The position numbers and the translations under genes were made by a program. From positions 10,292,001-10,356,000 of the forward strand of contig OX344764.1 of the NCBI GenBank assembly GCA_947034895.1: a stretch of 64,000 nucleotides of DNA. Direction: 5' to 3'. Numbering within the stretch: the first letter of the stretch is position 1; each line of letters begins with the position of its first letter. The notes under the pieces are model-generated. The model saw nothing but the letters and a program-made list of their open reading frames with translations, did not search any database and was not told the DNA's origin. Source of the DNA: Rhytidiadelphus loreus. Its lineage: Eukaryota; Streptophyta; Bryopsida; Hypnales; Hylocomiaceae. This document shows, piece after piece, positions 21,918-34,229 of this stretch.

Positions 21918-24868
21918 ATGGAAGGCTCGAGAGGAGCAATTTGGGTTTGGGTTGGAGTGATTTTGCTGTCTACATTTCTTGCGTCGGTCCACGGGCAGGT
22001 CGTGGCGCCTTCGCCAGCACCGACGCCCGTCCCTGCGCCTGCGCCTGGGCCTAATCCGGAATACGTTTATCCGGTTTGCGAGGGCGTGGAGGTGCTGTAC
22101 GTTTTGGAGTCAACGACGGTGATTTATCCCAATGCTTCGAGTTTGGACAAGCAACCTTATAAGTTCCAGGCGCAAGTCACTTTGACGAACCAGGGATACT
22201 CGACTCTGGAGGCTTGGGGGGTGGGACTCACTTACAGACACCAGGAGGTCTGACATCGTTGTTAATCTCTTTTTGAATTCAACATTTCTATGCAGTTTGC
22301 AATTCTAAATGAACTTGACATTTTTTGTATGTTATTCTTAATTGCTTTCTTTTTTGTTTCGTGTAGATTATGGTATCTGCAGATGGATTACAACTGGAGG
22401 ATGGAAGAGCGTTTCCTGCGAATGTGTCTGAAGGGGCAGTGTTGTCAGCCTCTCCTCCTCAAACCCTGCGAAACTCCATTGAAACAGCAGGGGATTTGAC
22501 GAAGATCTTGAAAGAATTCACGATAGTGGGCACGGAGTTCGGGGACCCGCTGTCTCCAATGCCAGTCACTCTGAACATCACCAACGCGGATTACAACTGC
22601 AGCACGCCTAAGCTTTACGGAAGTAAGTTGTGGTTTAATCTCTGTCTGGAACACTTGAGTTTCGTTTGTAGTAGCAAGGTTTCGCACTTGGTTGTCATTG
22701 AGACTAATTTGGAATTGTGGATGCAGATACCACATTGCACACTTGCTGTGCTGAGCCCAGCGATAATATCACGCTGACCGGCGATGACATATTCTTACCA
22801 CCCATTTATGGCGATATCACAATTACGTACGATGTGCTTTCTGCCTACACTAGCAATTACAAAGCTATGGTGAGTGTCCTTCTCTTGTCTTGACTGTGTC
22901 TGGGTAGACTCGCTGCATAAGCATTGTAGCAGAGTGTAATCTTTCATGTTTATATTGAACGCTTGTTCATCATTTACAAAGCTATGGTGAATGTTCTTCC
23001 CTTCTCTTGACTGGGTCCCGACAGACTCGTTGCATAAGAATTATAGGAGACTCTAGTGTTTCATCTGTTTCCTGAACGCTTGTTTATCGTTTACAAACGG
23101 CTTTGGTGATTGTCCTTCTCTTCTCTTGACTGTGGCTCGGTAGATTTGTTACATGAGAATTAGTTGTAGCTGAGTCTCGTCTTCTCCTGAACGCTTGTTG
23201 ATCCTTCTCCTCCTGCCTGCAGGTTACGATTTCGAACGACAGCCCCTTTGGTCGGCTGGACAACTGGCAGCTTACTTGGACGTGGCAAGAGGGCGAGTTC
23301 ATCTACACGATGCAGGGCGCCCGGCCAAAAGTGAACGACATCCAGCTCTGTGTGGGCGGGGAAGCGGGCGTGTATTACGCCGCAGGTCCGGATGTGAACT
23401 CCGCCATCAGTTGCTCCCCGAGCCCCGTGATCTCCGACCTGCCGATCACCAGCCAGAACGACACGACCGTCGGGGGTGTGAAGTACTGTTGCAGGAACGG
23501 GACCATCCTTCCAGCCGTGATCGACCCTTCCAAGTCTAAGTCCGCGTTTACCATGCAAGTTTACAAGATCCCCCCGCACGCCGACGACTTGCTCCACCTG
23601 GTCCCTCCGTCGGGTTTCAAAATCGGAAACGGGAGCTACACGTGCGGGGCTCCGAGACTCATTGCGCCCAGTTCGTTCCCGGACCCATACTTGGATTACT
23701 CCACCAGCGCCATGAAGACGTGGCAGGTACAAATTAATCGAACTCATTCTTTCCTTTCCATTGGCATGTGAATTTGAAACCTAAGTATCGAAAAGGATGT
23801 TATTTGAGCACCTTTGAGTAGGTCCTACGGAGACTTTCTTGTGTCCAATGTGCCCTGTGCTTCATTGAATTTGATCATGATATGGAATTCAGACACAGCC
23901 AAGTGAAGTCTTCATATGATCACTGAGATTTGGCTGTGTATGAAGTTTGGCTGTGCCTGTATTACATATCACATGTGATCAAATCGAACTGTTGATTTTT
24001 CAAGCATCGAAGCACAGTGCTACGGATTTTGTCTTGGCAGTAAAATGAAATGGCTGACCGATGATGGACCTTTGTCTTGTGTATCGCCTACCTGCAGGTG
24101 AGCTGCAACGTGACAGTAGGCCTTGAGGCGCCCCCTCCCAAGTGCTGCGTCTCCTTCTCTTCCTACAACAACGACTCCATCGTGCCCTGCCCGACGTGCG
24201 CCTGCGGCTGCGCGGCCAACCCGCAACCCACGTGCAACACCAACCAGTCGGCGATGCTGCTCCCTTACAGCGCCTTAACGCTGGCCCCCGAGAATCGCAC
24301 GGCGCAGATCCTGGCCTGGGCGGCCATTTTGCACGACCCCGTGCCCAACCCTCTGCCGTGCCCAGATAACTGCGGCGTGAACATTAACTGGCACATCGTG
24401 TCCGACTACTCCAACGGGTGGAGCGCGCGCATGTCACTCTTCGACTGGGACAACGTGACGCACCCCGAGTGGTTCGCCGTGGTGGAGATGGACAAAGCCT
24501 TGCCCGGCTTTGAGAAAGCGTACACGTTCAACGCCTCCAAAATTCCGCCAAGTAATACCAGCATGGTGGTGCAGGGGCAGGAGGGGTACAACAACTACTT
24601 GCTGGGCTCCAATCAGGCCAAGACGGGAGTTTCCGTGTTGCAGTCAGTGTTCTCCTTCACCAAGAAAACCACACCAGGGATTGTGGTGAAAGGGAGCGAT
24701 GGCTTTCCGTCTCAAGTTTGGTTCAACGGCGACAAATGCGCCATGCCCGACTACTTCCCCACCAGTGGAGCGGCCTTCAGCCTTAGGGCTTCACCTTCCG
24801 CTCTCGCCGTCCTGATGCTGGCACTGATGTGCACGCTCTTCCTCGGCGGCCCTATCGAGTTGCTGTAA
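21918..24868 (+). CDS. COBRA-like GPI-anchored cell-wall protein (COBL7/COBL10 subgroup)
   Basis: COBRA-family proteins sit on the outer plasma membrane through a GPI anchor and act in oriented cellulose deposition. Five exons join in frame with GT-AG introns: 21918-22247, 22367-22622, 22727-22869, 23223-23726 and 24098-24868, giving 667 residues. Visible parts: signal peptide (about 1-26), a Pro/Ala-rich linker (about 30-46), the extra N-terminal domain typical of the longer COBL7-11 subgroup, a COBRA domain with LDNWQLTWTWQEGEFIYTM and CCRNGTILP, the hallmark CCVS motif (427-430) followed by a Cys-rich CACGC block, many N-glycosylation sites, and a hydrophobic C-terminal tail (about 643-662) for GPI attachment. 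The length fits the subgroup. Exons 4-5 are visibly more GC-rich than exons 1-3. A decayed copy lies 19 kb upstream in the same orientation. The exact ortholog is not resolved. Confidence 0.95.
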
Positions 24869-25048
24869 ATCCGTAGTTAATTAGGTCTTCACTTCCATGC
24901 ATTTCGCTTGTAGCTAGGGTCTCCCTGTAGGATAGATTCGCATTCTTTGGGCAACAAACGCTGTGATTGAACTAATCATGGAAGTGCCCCTGCCCGAGTT
25001 GTAAATTATGTTCCACCACCAGTGACAACAATTTTGTCGCCAGCCACA

Positions 25049-25490
25049 AAACCAACCATACGTTTGCACGGAAAGCTGCGATTGTAGGAACGGCCTAGTC
25101 GGGGGGTATTCGTTGCATTGTTCCCGTTACCTTGTTATCATCTCCTTGCCTTTTTTCCGTTGGGCATTCATGGATTTCTCGCTGTCAATGTCAGTCTCTC
25201 AAGCTAGGAACGTCTCGCAAATGAAAATGTCTGGAACTTGAGTTTTTGTGGATTTTGGAGAATATGCACAAACCAAATGTTCACGGAAAGTTGCAATTGT
25301 AGGAACGGTCTAGTTGGGGGATATCCGTTGCCTTGTTTCCGTTGCCTTGTTATCATCTCCTTGCGGTGTTTCCGTTGGGCATTCATGGATTTCTCGCTGT
25401 CAAGGGCAGTCTCCCAAGCTAGGAATGTCTCCCAATGCAAATGTCTGTTGGAACTTCAGCTTGTGGATTTTGGAGAATGCAAATGTGCTT
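25049..25490. repeat. 220-bp tandem duplication downstream of the COBRA-like gene
   Basis: Unit 1 (25049-25268) and unit 2 (25269-25490) share blocks such as 'gttgggcattcatggatttc' and 'tgttatcatctccttgc'. The duplicated material lies about 180 nt past the stop codon and may be within or just after the 3' UTR. Confidence 0.85.
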
Positions 25491-26300
25491 GTCAGTCCAC
25501 GTGAGTACAGTATCCCTACAGTTTTATTCTATTCTATTTTATTTTATTGCAATGTTGTGGAAATCAGCACTATCTTATCAAACAGTTTCATTTTATACTA
25601 CCTCAAGTGCCAATGAAGTCTCTCCCTTTTGCCCGGATAGTTGGATACATGACTCACTTCAGGTTACAATACAGCCAGATTTGTCACATGCTGCTGCCCA
25701 AGTGGCCAAGGTCATCGGAAGGACCGAAGAGGATAAAGCATATTTCAAAGGAAGGATTCCAGGAGCCCCAGATTCTTCCTGAATCCTGGAATGAAAATGA
25801 AGCTAAATTAGTTGTTTATGTGAAAAGCACGGCATTAGAAAGCATCAACACACAAGTGCTGACAATCCTCCTGGCGCTACAGTGCTACAGTGAAAAAAGC
25901 AACTGCATTTCAACTACTTTCCATTCAGTTCAGTTGGGGATTACAAGACTTTGACCTGCATGATCGGGTTACGCGCTTTACTTCGGGGAGTGACGGAGGC
26001 GTCCGGATTCCCAAGTGAAAACACGTACTGTAGTTTGAATACCGTAGCTGAAGTGAATGGAAGGACGAAGCCAACGTTCAACGTACACAAGAAAAAAATC
26101 TTGGCTAATGGTAGATAGTTGTGCATGAAGTCAATTTTGGTCGGGTGTTCACGAAATTTTGACACAAGGTGTGTGAACATGTACCCTTTGGTGGGATTGT
26201 AGATTTTTTTTCCCCCAAATTGGATGTTCCTATATTAAAAATTATGCTACTCTGTACTTTTCATGATGTTTGGGTATATGCAAAATTGCTCTTCTACTTC
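25491..26300. other. Intergenic DNA, no supported gene
   Basis: Two overlapping plus-strand frames (25435-25782 and 25547-25954) begin in the duplicated block and show no family motif. Nothing else is recognised. Confidence 0.5.
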
Positions 26301-26304
26301 TTAA

Positions 26305-26869
26305 CCCCTAAATGTTTTTGACTATGTTTTCGCCAAAAATGCTCCGAAACTGCCATTTCTAGTACAAGTATCAAATTTTAGGAAAAAAAATATTTTTGGA
26401 TCTTGTAATAAGTTGGTTTGAGAAGATGTGGGAAAATTTTCAAAAATTTTCAGTGCATAGATTGCAAGATATTAGCGTTTGAAGTAACACAAATGCTTTT
26501 GGGGGCCCTGCAAGAAGCTAGGTAGTTGCACTTCATAGGGTCACATTTGAATGAAAAAATGTCCATAATGGAAGTGATTTTGAACAAGGTATAGTGCAAA
26601 AATCTCTCTTTAGGATGAATTCAAGTCTTTTTGCCCCAATTGGGCAAGCTTAGAAGAAAAAGTTTTTCTTCTAACTTCAAGTGGTATAATCTTTCATTTT
26701 GTGTGGTCAAAGTTTCTGAATTTTTTTTACACACGTTCACATAGTAGTCTAGATTTGTATGATTGAATTTTAAAATAAAATTTTAAAAAATCGTTTTTGA
26801 CTCATTGCCCTAAAAAATAGTAATTTTTGACAATTTTTCCCACTGAAATGTGCCTTGGTCCTTTCGGGG
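26305..26869. mobile_element. TTAA-bounded element, 565 bp, palindromic interior
   Basis: TTAA (26301-26304) plus CCCCTAAATG at the left; TTGGTCCTTTCGGGG then TTAT (26870-26873) at the right. Subterminal 'ttgcaagatatta' near the left (about 26460) is the inverted form of the block found near right ends of other copies, and a second copy occurs near 26690, so the two halves are partly palindromic. No open frame is present. Confidence 0.65.
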
Positions 26870-27622
26870 TTATCAATAGTTTTATCGCACTCAAAAATTG
26901 AAAAATAGGCATTATGATTTATATTATTATTAAACTCATAGTGTAGGTTAAGTATAGAATGCATTAAATAGTTGGGGTAGGTTCAAACAATTGAATGAAA
27001 AGAATACAAGATGTTTAATTGGGCACCAAATCGTAGTTGAAATGCTTATAAATCATCATTAAAACATCTAAAAGAAAAAGAATTAATCCCTTTTATGTTA
27101 GTAGTGGTATTTTTCTTTTTTTCCCCTTTATCCTACTTGCTGTTTAAGTCTCAAGCAAGGAATCAAAGTGTGTTGATCTTGTTGGGCTAAGCTAGTTTTC
27201 TTTTCTTTTCAAACTTCGAACACTATTATATTGCAATCTACTTTGTCAAAGTTTTTGAAATTTTTTCTACATGTCCTCACACTACTCTAGTATGATTTTG
27301 TATAGTTGAATATCTCAATTTGAAAAGAAATATTGTTGCTAAATGGAACACACGCCTTGTCCTTGAAAATGATAGGTTTTGTAATGTTGGTTAGCGTTGA
27401 TAAGTATTTGTCACCTAAATGGGTTCTTGTATTGAATTGTAGAGGTGGGTTTGGCCTAACTAAACTTTGCTTGTTTTATGGCTTTTTTCTATTGATATCT
27501 ATTTCTTCTAATTGAAGAAAAAATTACCTTAAAATGACTTTATTGTTTTTTGAATTCAACAAAAGTAAAGATGTATATTGTACCTTACAAGAAACTTTGG
27601 CACCTAATTGCCTAATAATTAA
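26870..27622. other. Intergenic DNA, nothing recognised
   Basis: AT-rich. A block near 27200-27320 resembles the subterminal part of TTAA-family elements but has no terminus. The 60-codon frame at 27333-27515 is unsupported. Confidence 0.45.
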
Positions 27623-27626
27623 TGAA

Positions 27627-27905
27627 CCCTTAAAGGACCAATGAAAGTTCCTGCGGGGGACAAAATAGATGTTATGCAAGGTGCCATAAAAACTTGTTTT
27701 CTTTACTTTGAATGAAAATAGCTTGCAATTTATATGGACAATGTTTCTAAAATTTCTTTTGCACATTCTAGTCTAGTGTAAAATCCTATGGTTAGATATT
27801 CAAGAAAATCAATATAAAAGAATTTTCACAATTTTTTGCTCTTTGCAATGGAAATGATAGTTTTGAGTGATTTTTAATGAAAAAAAGGCCATAGTCTTCT
27901 ATGAG
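27627..27905. mobile_element. TTAA-bounded element, 279 bp, eroded ends
   Basis: The left end reads TGAA then CCCTTAAAGGACCA; the right end is degenerate ('catagtcttctatgag') before TTAA (27906-27909). The interior matches the right half of the 7767-8691 copy. Its right TTAA is the left TTAA of the next element. Confidence 0.6.
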
Positions 27906-27909
27906 TTAA

Positions 27910-28801
27910 CACTTAAAGGACCAAGGAGCCCACTTTGGGCTTTTTGAGAACTTAGGCACTTACATGATTTGGAATTTTGCATAAAAATGTTAGGATGGAT
28001 GGTACTTGTCAAAATCTATGTGAAGCTTTGTTTCTTGTCATTCCAATAAATATTGCAAAATTTAGAAGTTTTTTTCAATTTCAATGTCAAATTGGGCATC
28101 AAAAAACATATTCTAAAATTATTTAAATTAATTTTTGGAATTTTACGGATTGATACCTACTCAAAAACATTTGAGACATTCAATTCCAAATAACAAGGTA
28201 AAAGTTATGAGTTTTATTTTGTTGGCAATGAAGGTAGAAACAACATATAAAGTCGTCTTTTGCTCTCAATTTTGAAACTTTTCAAATAAAAATAAAAATA
28301 AAAGCTATTAATTATTTTCTAGAACTTTCTTACCATTGGGATTAACAATTAGTTTTTAAAAAGTTTATAAGCAAATTAGTTTTTTCTTTCATTCAATATC
28401 ACCTTCCATTTTATAATTTTTCTTAAAGATAACTATGGAAAAAAAATTCGTAAAATTTTTTCCGTATGTTTTCAACCCATTTTCCAACATATTGACAAAA
28501 TTCAAAAGTTACAAGACATACCAATTTTTTTTCTAGAAATGTTGAAAGACAAAACTTCACCAATAGGAAGGACTAGAAAAGCCTACATTTTGAAGTTTAG
28601 GCACATTGAACTTGCAATCAGTGGAGATATTCGTTCTAAATTTTTTGAGACAATGTACTTGAACAAGTCAACCAAAGGATCCTATAGTTGGATTTGTTAA
28701 AAATACAACTATATCAATATTGATAAAAATTTGACCCTGCTTTGGGAAACAAGTATTTTGAAAGTAGTTATGGGCCTCTAAACATGTTGGTCCTTTAGGG
28801 G
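27910..28801. mobile_element. TTAA-bounded element, 892 bp
   Basis: TTAA (27906-27909) then CACTTAAAGGACCAAGG at the left; TTGGTCCTTTAGGGG then TTAA (28802-28805) at the right. A subterminal hairpin (GAGCCCA-ctt-TGGGCTT) follows the left terminus. The interior matches the truncated copy at 11990-12700. No transposase frame is present. Confidence 0.7.
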
Positions 28802-28805
28802 TTAA

Positions 28806-31139
28806 AGTTGAACAAAGTGATATGGCATGCAAGAAAAAACTTTTCATTTAGGCAACTTCAATATTGAATCAGTATAAATGATCATAGAATAAGATCACTT
28901 CCTTAGAGTTCACTTGAACTCAAGGTGAAGAGAGCATATCTCACCATAAAGTGACTCAATATTAAAGTGAGTACCTAAAAATGAGACCTTTCATCTTCCA
29001 ATACCTAAAAAATGAACTTGAATGAACACATTTATGACTCGAAGCCATGACAAGTTCAAGAAAAATACAAAACCACTTGGATTGCATTTTTCTTGAGTTC
29101 GCTAACAATCTCATCAAATTTATTTTGTCATTTTAAATCTCAAATAGTGATACTAGAAAAAATATTGCTTTTAGAGGGTCAACTTGCCTTCTCAAAGTGA
29201 ATTGTATTAGTTGCCTTGGTACTTTGTATTGCAAGATCATAGTTTTTCAAAACTAAAGCATCTATACTTTTTAATTATTTTGTGCCAAAACTTCTTAGAA
29301 ATTACCATAAGAAAGTTTAGTTTATAAGAATAATTTAATAATTACATTGAAGTAGGAGCAAATAACTTTCCCTTGGACTTGATTTCATCTTCCTACATCT
29401 ATATTGCTACTTGTGCACCTCTAATGCTTAATTTGATTGATTGAACTTCTACAAATACAATTAGTATGCAAACATATATTTTACTCAATGCCATTTTCAC
29501 CTAAACTCATTGTGAGGTGAAATTGAAAAAACAAATTGATATTAAGGTATATCACGTATTTTCAACAATGGTCCCATATGTGCAACAAAGGGTGGCCTAT
29601 TTTTGTGAATGAAGGCAATATGATGTAGTTTAACAACTTCATTGTTGTGTGATGAATAACACATTTTAGTCTTACACTTCTCATATATAGGATTGACTAT
29701 ACATCAAAAACAAGTGAGATTGTAATCTACACTTCCTTAATTTTTACTACTTCTAAACTTGGTGAAAAATTAGCAAGAAATAGTGCAATCTTCATCATTT
29801 CTATTGTTTAAGCAGAGAAAATTAAACCCCCTACCATTACTAAATAAGACATGCTAAAACACTTAATATTGTTAGAAATAGAAGATGTACTTCAGTAATC
29901 ATCAATGTTCCCATTTTCCGACCTTTTTCTTTGTGAACCTCTAAGATTTTATTGAAAGTTTAAATTTACATGGTTTGAACAGATACAATTTACTCCTATG
30001 CCTTATACATAGGTTCATTTTTATATTGATTGTTTCTGTAGTGTTTTTGTGTGCCACATCACTAGATACAAGTAAGATGATAATTGTCACAGGTGTTTGC
30101 ATCATACCCACTTAGAAATGTTGAAATATGGCCACATTCTTAACCGTTGACGACAAGAGGTACTAAAGTTCACTCCAAGGTTTCTGTTTTGTTGATACAA
30201 CCCCCCACAAGGTTGAATGAATGGGCAGCAAATCTGGCAGGAGCTTACTTTACTGGTCTAAGTTCTATACTTGTATCTCAAAAATGGAAAATCCAGTCTA
30301 AGTTCATAGCTGTCTGTGATCAACATCTGGGTGTATTTGCTGCCAGTAGTCCTCAGTGCTCCAACTCTAGCAAAAAAAAGTGACCTACCTCAGTAAGATT
30401 TGACACAAAGAAGACATACAATCACATCTGTATTGTACAGAGGTCTGTCTGTGATCAACATCTGGGTGTATTGTCCAAGTCTGGCTTCTAGCGTCAACCA
30501 CAAATAACCTGCTATATCCAACATCCAGGGCACATACGACCTCACATGCGTTAAGTGAAGTTAATAAGTCAACGATATCAAGTCCAACCCGAATTTTAGG
30601 CCTCATCGCACGATACAGCAATACGTCGAGTGAACAGGTCATACAAACCGTATCTTCTCCACAAACTAATCCCAAATCTTTGCCAAAGGATGCGCACAGG
30701 ATATGCCCACATATTTCAAGTGGTACTTAGGGGGTTTAAGTTCCCCCTAAGTACCACACTGGTCTAAGTTCCAAACCCACTATCGATTACAACAACAGTG
30801 TGCGCAAAAGAAAGTAAAGCACTGACTTGCAGGAAATAAAATTCAAGATACAAAGTGAAAACATGATGACAACATCAGCATGAACATCACAGCAAGACTT
30901 GCAGTTGCAAACTGTACTAGTTGCAATTCAAGCAGACTTTCGTCCCAACAAAAACAAGACCAATATTCAAAGGTGACCATGTGAAAAGACTGACATTTCC
31001 AAGGATCCAAAGATAAACCGTAATTAAGAAAAATTTCTCATTCTGAAATCCCCATGATCACAGCCACAGGGAGCGATCACAACAGAAGTGCACATAACTA
31101 CACAGTTGAAACCCCAAAGCGTTGTAGCTAACAGCACCT
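28806..31139. other. Intergenic DNA with possible decayed coding fragments
   Basis: AT-rich to about 30.1 kb with nothing recognised. From 30.15 to 30.7 kb composition is more balanced and two frames occur (30147-30383 plus; 30385-30675 minus, 96 codons), with a repeated 'tctgtgatcaacatctgggt' at about 30320 and 30450. I do not recognise the products and do not call them genes. The last 300 nt probably include the RPP2 3' UTR. Confidence 0.45.
30720..30757. repeat. Perfect 15-bp stem-loop
   Basis: GTGGTACTTAGGGGG (30720-30734) pairs completely with CCCCCTAAGTACCAC (30743-30757) around an 8-nt loop. It lies about 380 nt downstream of the RPP2 stop codon. It could be a 3'-end structure, a tiny foldback or chance; no U-tract terminator logic applies in this nuclear context. 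Confidence 0.8.
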
Positions 31140-32140
31140 TTAGTCGAACAAACTGAAGCCCATATCCTGCAAGAGCAAAACAGCGCAATAAAGTCAGCAT
31201 CTCAAAAAATACATTTCCAAATTATTCTTGAAATAGGATCCTTGATGTGAAGAGAATGCACTCTTGGACACGAATAACGTGCAAATGAAATTTGTTTCAT
31301 ATTTGAAGAAAACAGGTTTTCTAGTAAAACTCACGTCATCGGACTCTTCTTTCTCCTCTTCTTTCTTCTCCTCTTCTTTCTTCTCTTCAGAAGCAGCAGC
31401 TGGCGCTGCACCGCCTCCTCCGGCGGACACCACGACACCACCACCACCTCCTGAGGGCACGGACGCAAACTTCTCCTTTCCTGCAGCAATTACTTCCAAA
31501 ATATCCTTGCCTTCTAATTCCTTCAACAGAAGGCTTACCCTGTCGGCATCAGCTTCAGCGCCAACTGCATAACCAAAAACTCTCAAATCAATCACCCTAA
31601 AGCAGAAAACAAAAACAAAAAATGCAAGATAACCGCCAGAAAAACACAGCCATCCAAAAGCCTAATCCCTCAACCCGAACTACTTTCATACCAATACGTA
31701 TCACCGCGACATCGATCCCTAAACATAAGCAAACTAAATATTTCAAAACAGTCATCAGTAGTGCACATTTTCAAGCACAAAACTTCTAAACAGAAATAGC
31801 CAACTACATCGGCACTAGACTCTCTTAGCGACCCTTAACCAAAATCAAGAAAGACAACTACTACACAAAAAAAAGTGTATCCCAAACCCTAATTCTCAAC
31901 CCTAAATATTGCAAGTAAGTGAAAATCACCATGACATCGATCAGTACGCACATTAAAACACTAAAGTACTTATCAGACACCAGTAGCGCAGATTTCAATC
32001 CGAAAGATTCAGAAAAACGGGTCAAAAAAGAAGCGGCGAGCGGATGATGTACCTGAGCCGAGGATGGACTCGATGTCCTTGGCGGACGGAGAGGGGTTTC
32101 CTCCCAACAGAGCCAACAGGTAGGCAGCGACCACCTTCAT
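31140..32140 (-). CDS. RPP2: 60S acidic ribosomal protein P2
   Basis: P2 pairs with P1 on P0 to form the lateral stalk of the large cytosolic ribosomal subunit, which recruits and activates translation GTPases. Three exons join in frame: 32140-32053, 31564-31335 and 31166-31140, giving 114 residues, the usual family length. The protein begins MKVVAAYLLALLGGNPSPSA, continues with the helical dimerisation domain (VSLLLKELEGKDI), a Gly/Ala-rich hinge (about 67-85), an acidic Glu/Lys stretch and the invariant C-terminal tail SDDDMGFSLFD. The last eight residues sit on a separate 27-nt exon. An in-frame ATG 40 codons upstream exists, but the family N terminus fixes the start at 32140. The first intron carries an AAACCCTAA telo-box on the plus strand (31884-31892), a motif common in plant ribosomal protein genes. 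Confidence 0.97.
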
Positions 32141-34229
32141 TTTGAACGGCCGTGTGTTGTGAGGTCGAGGAGGTGGAGGAGAATTGCTGCGAGGCGGGGA
32201 CGACGACGGACACCGCGAGAGAGCGGAAGAGAACGACAATGGGGAAAGACTGGGGGTCATGTAGTTGCCCTAATCTTGATGGACGGCCCCGATCGTCTCT
32301 TCGGAGATCTTACGGCTCTCGTCTGTGCCCTAGAATGTACCGAGATTGTACACCAGCGATACTACGTAACACTGTATTCACAACTGTACCGTAAACAATC
32401 TTGAAAATATGTAGATATAGGAAGTCCAAAATATATTGTTTAATTACATGAATGCAAAAAACGGTTTGGAGTACACCATGTATTTGAACCTGACAAATTC
32501 ATAGTATTTTTGTACATATTCAAAAGATTATTTTATAAATTCATAATTTTCATTTGCTAATGTGTTAAAAATAATTTCATGTGTTGATTCCACTTCAAAG
32601 TATGCATAATTGTTTAATGGAAGGGAAATTCCACCTTACTCCAGTTAATTCAATTTAGCAACGAAGGACGTGAGGATCCTATTTGGCACAAATTATGTAG
32701 TTTTGGGCCACAAGTGATGCATGTCAATTTTAATTGGTTGAGGAAGAAAAGGACTATTTGAAAATTTGAAGTGAAAATTTAGTTTTGATATTTTGTTAAT
32801 ATAATTGACCATTAAGAATGGTAATAACACTAAAATGTACTACAATGGCTCTCATAAGTACATATATATTTCAAAAATTGCCATAAATAATTAAAAAATT
32901 AGATTTTTCCAACAAATTTTGGATATGTTAAAATGCAAGTAACAAACTCGTTTAAAATAATTTTTCAGAAATTAAAATGTTTCTTTTCTTGTAATTTAAT
33001 AAAATTTATTAGTGAAAAAAAAACTTTTAATACAGGTAAATTTTTTTCAAGATTTTTTAGTAAGTCAAGTGAGAAGTCTTTTTATAATTTTTTGTTAAAA
33101 AAGTCTCAAATTTTAAAACTTTATTTGGTACTTTAAAATTTGGTACGTTAAATTTTTTTAATTTGGTTTTTAAAAATAAAATAAAATATTATTTTGAAAT
33201 TTCTAAAATTTTAATTCAATTTCTTTATTTGGTATTTTAAATTTTCTAAATGTTTGAAATTTCCAAAATTTTGATTTAATTTCCATACTTTGAAAAACAA
33301 ACAAATAAAAATTGATTGTATTTGGAACTTTAAGCTTAAATTTTTTTCTTGTAGATAAACTTATTATGCATGCTCACCACACATGTTTGTTTTTATTTTT
33401 GGATAATTAAAATAATACATATAATTATTACTAGTATTATTTTTAAATTAATTATATCTCCATAAATAAATTTCAATTTTCGAATGCAATTTTGTAATAG
33501 GATCCTGAAGTGGGTTTAATAATAAAAATCTAAAAATTAAATAAACTTTTTACCTTGTTTGTCATCAAAATGTTGTGATTATATAGTCAAATTATTATTA
33601 TATAAAAGGTGTCAAAATTCTAGATCTTGAAGCTAGTTTAATTTATCAAAATAGAATTTATATATATATAATACATAAATTTAAGAACTAGGGCTTTGAA
33701 TTTATATTGTGTGCACTCTAAATAGTTTTTCAAATGGTTTGAAAAATGAATTTTTTATTGATGTGACCCAGAGTGCACACAATGCTCAATTAGGTTGTCC
33801 TAAAAAATACTCACCCATAGCTTGTTTTTGCCCCTAGACTACATAAGGTAACAATAACATGTAAGATTTTGTTAAAATTTATCCCTACAAACACATGCCT
33901 AAAACTTACAACATCTATTCATAGCTCCTATGGTGGGTTGTGGGTTCACATATTTTCAACAATATGAAAAGTTCATAGCTCGTTATGAAATGCCCAAAAA
34001 ATTCATACTAAAAGAATGCAAAAATCCCTTCTTGACCTCTAATAAGATTCAACAAATACTTAGATAACTGAATAATAAGAATCACATTGAAATGTTTATT
34101 CAAAAGATTTTAAGAATTGTTATCCTACTATTGCCCTCATTTGTTTCAAGTTTTTTTATTGTGTAATAATAAAATTTGTACTTATAATTTGTTTAAAATA
34201 ATTTAGAATAAAAAAGTGGTTTTGATGTA
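32141..34229. other. RPP2 upstream region, then AT-rich intergenic DNA
   Basis: 32141-32400 should hold the RPP2 leader and core promoter; no confident TATA box is visible on the minus strand. Beyond 32.4 kb the DNA is very AT-rich with no gene. The 67-codon frame at 32933-33136 is low-complexity and unsupported. Confidence 0.5.

Noticed and set aside
23160..23747. 195-codon minus-strand frame
   Set aside because: It is antisense to exon 4 of the COBRA-like gene and shows no family motif.
30385..30675. 96-codon minus-strand frame as a gene
   Set aside because: It has plausible composition but no recognised domain, no supporting exon and lies among short repeats; left as unexplained intergenic sequence.
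31264..31572. 102-codon plus-strand Ser/Pro-rich frame
   Set aside because: Antisense shadow of RPP2 exon 2, whose acidic and Gly-rich codons read as Ser and Pro on the other strand.
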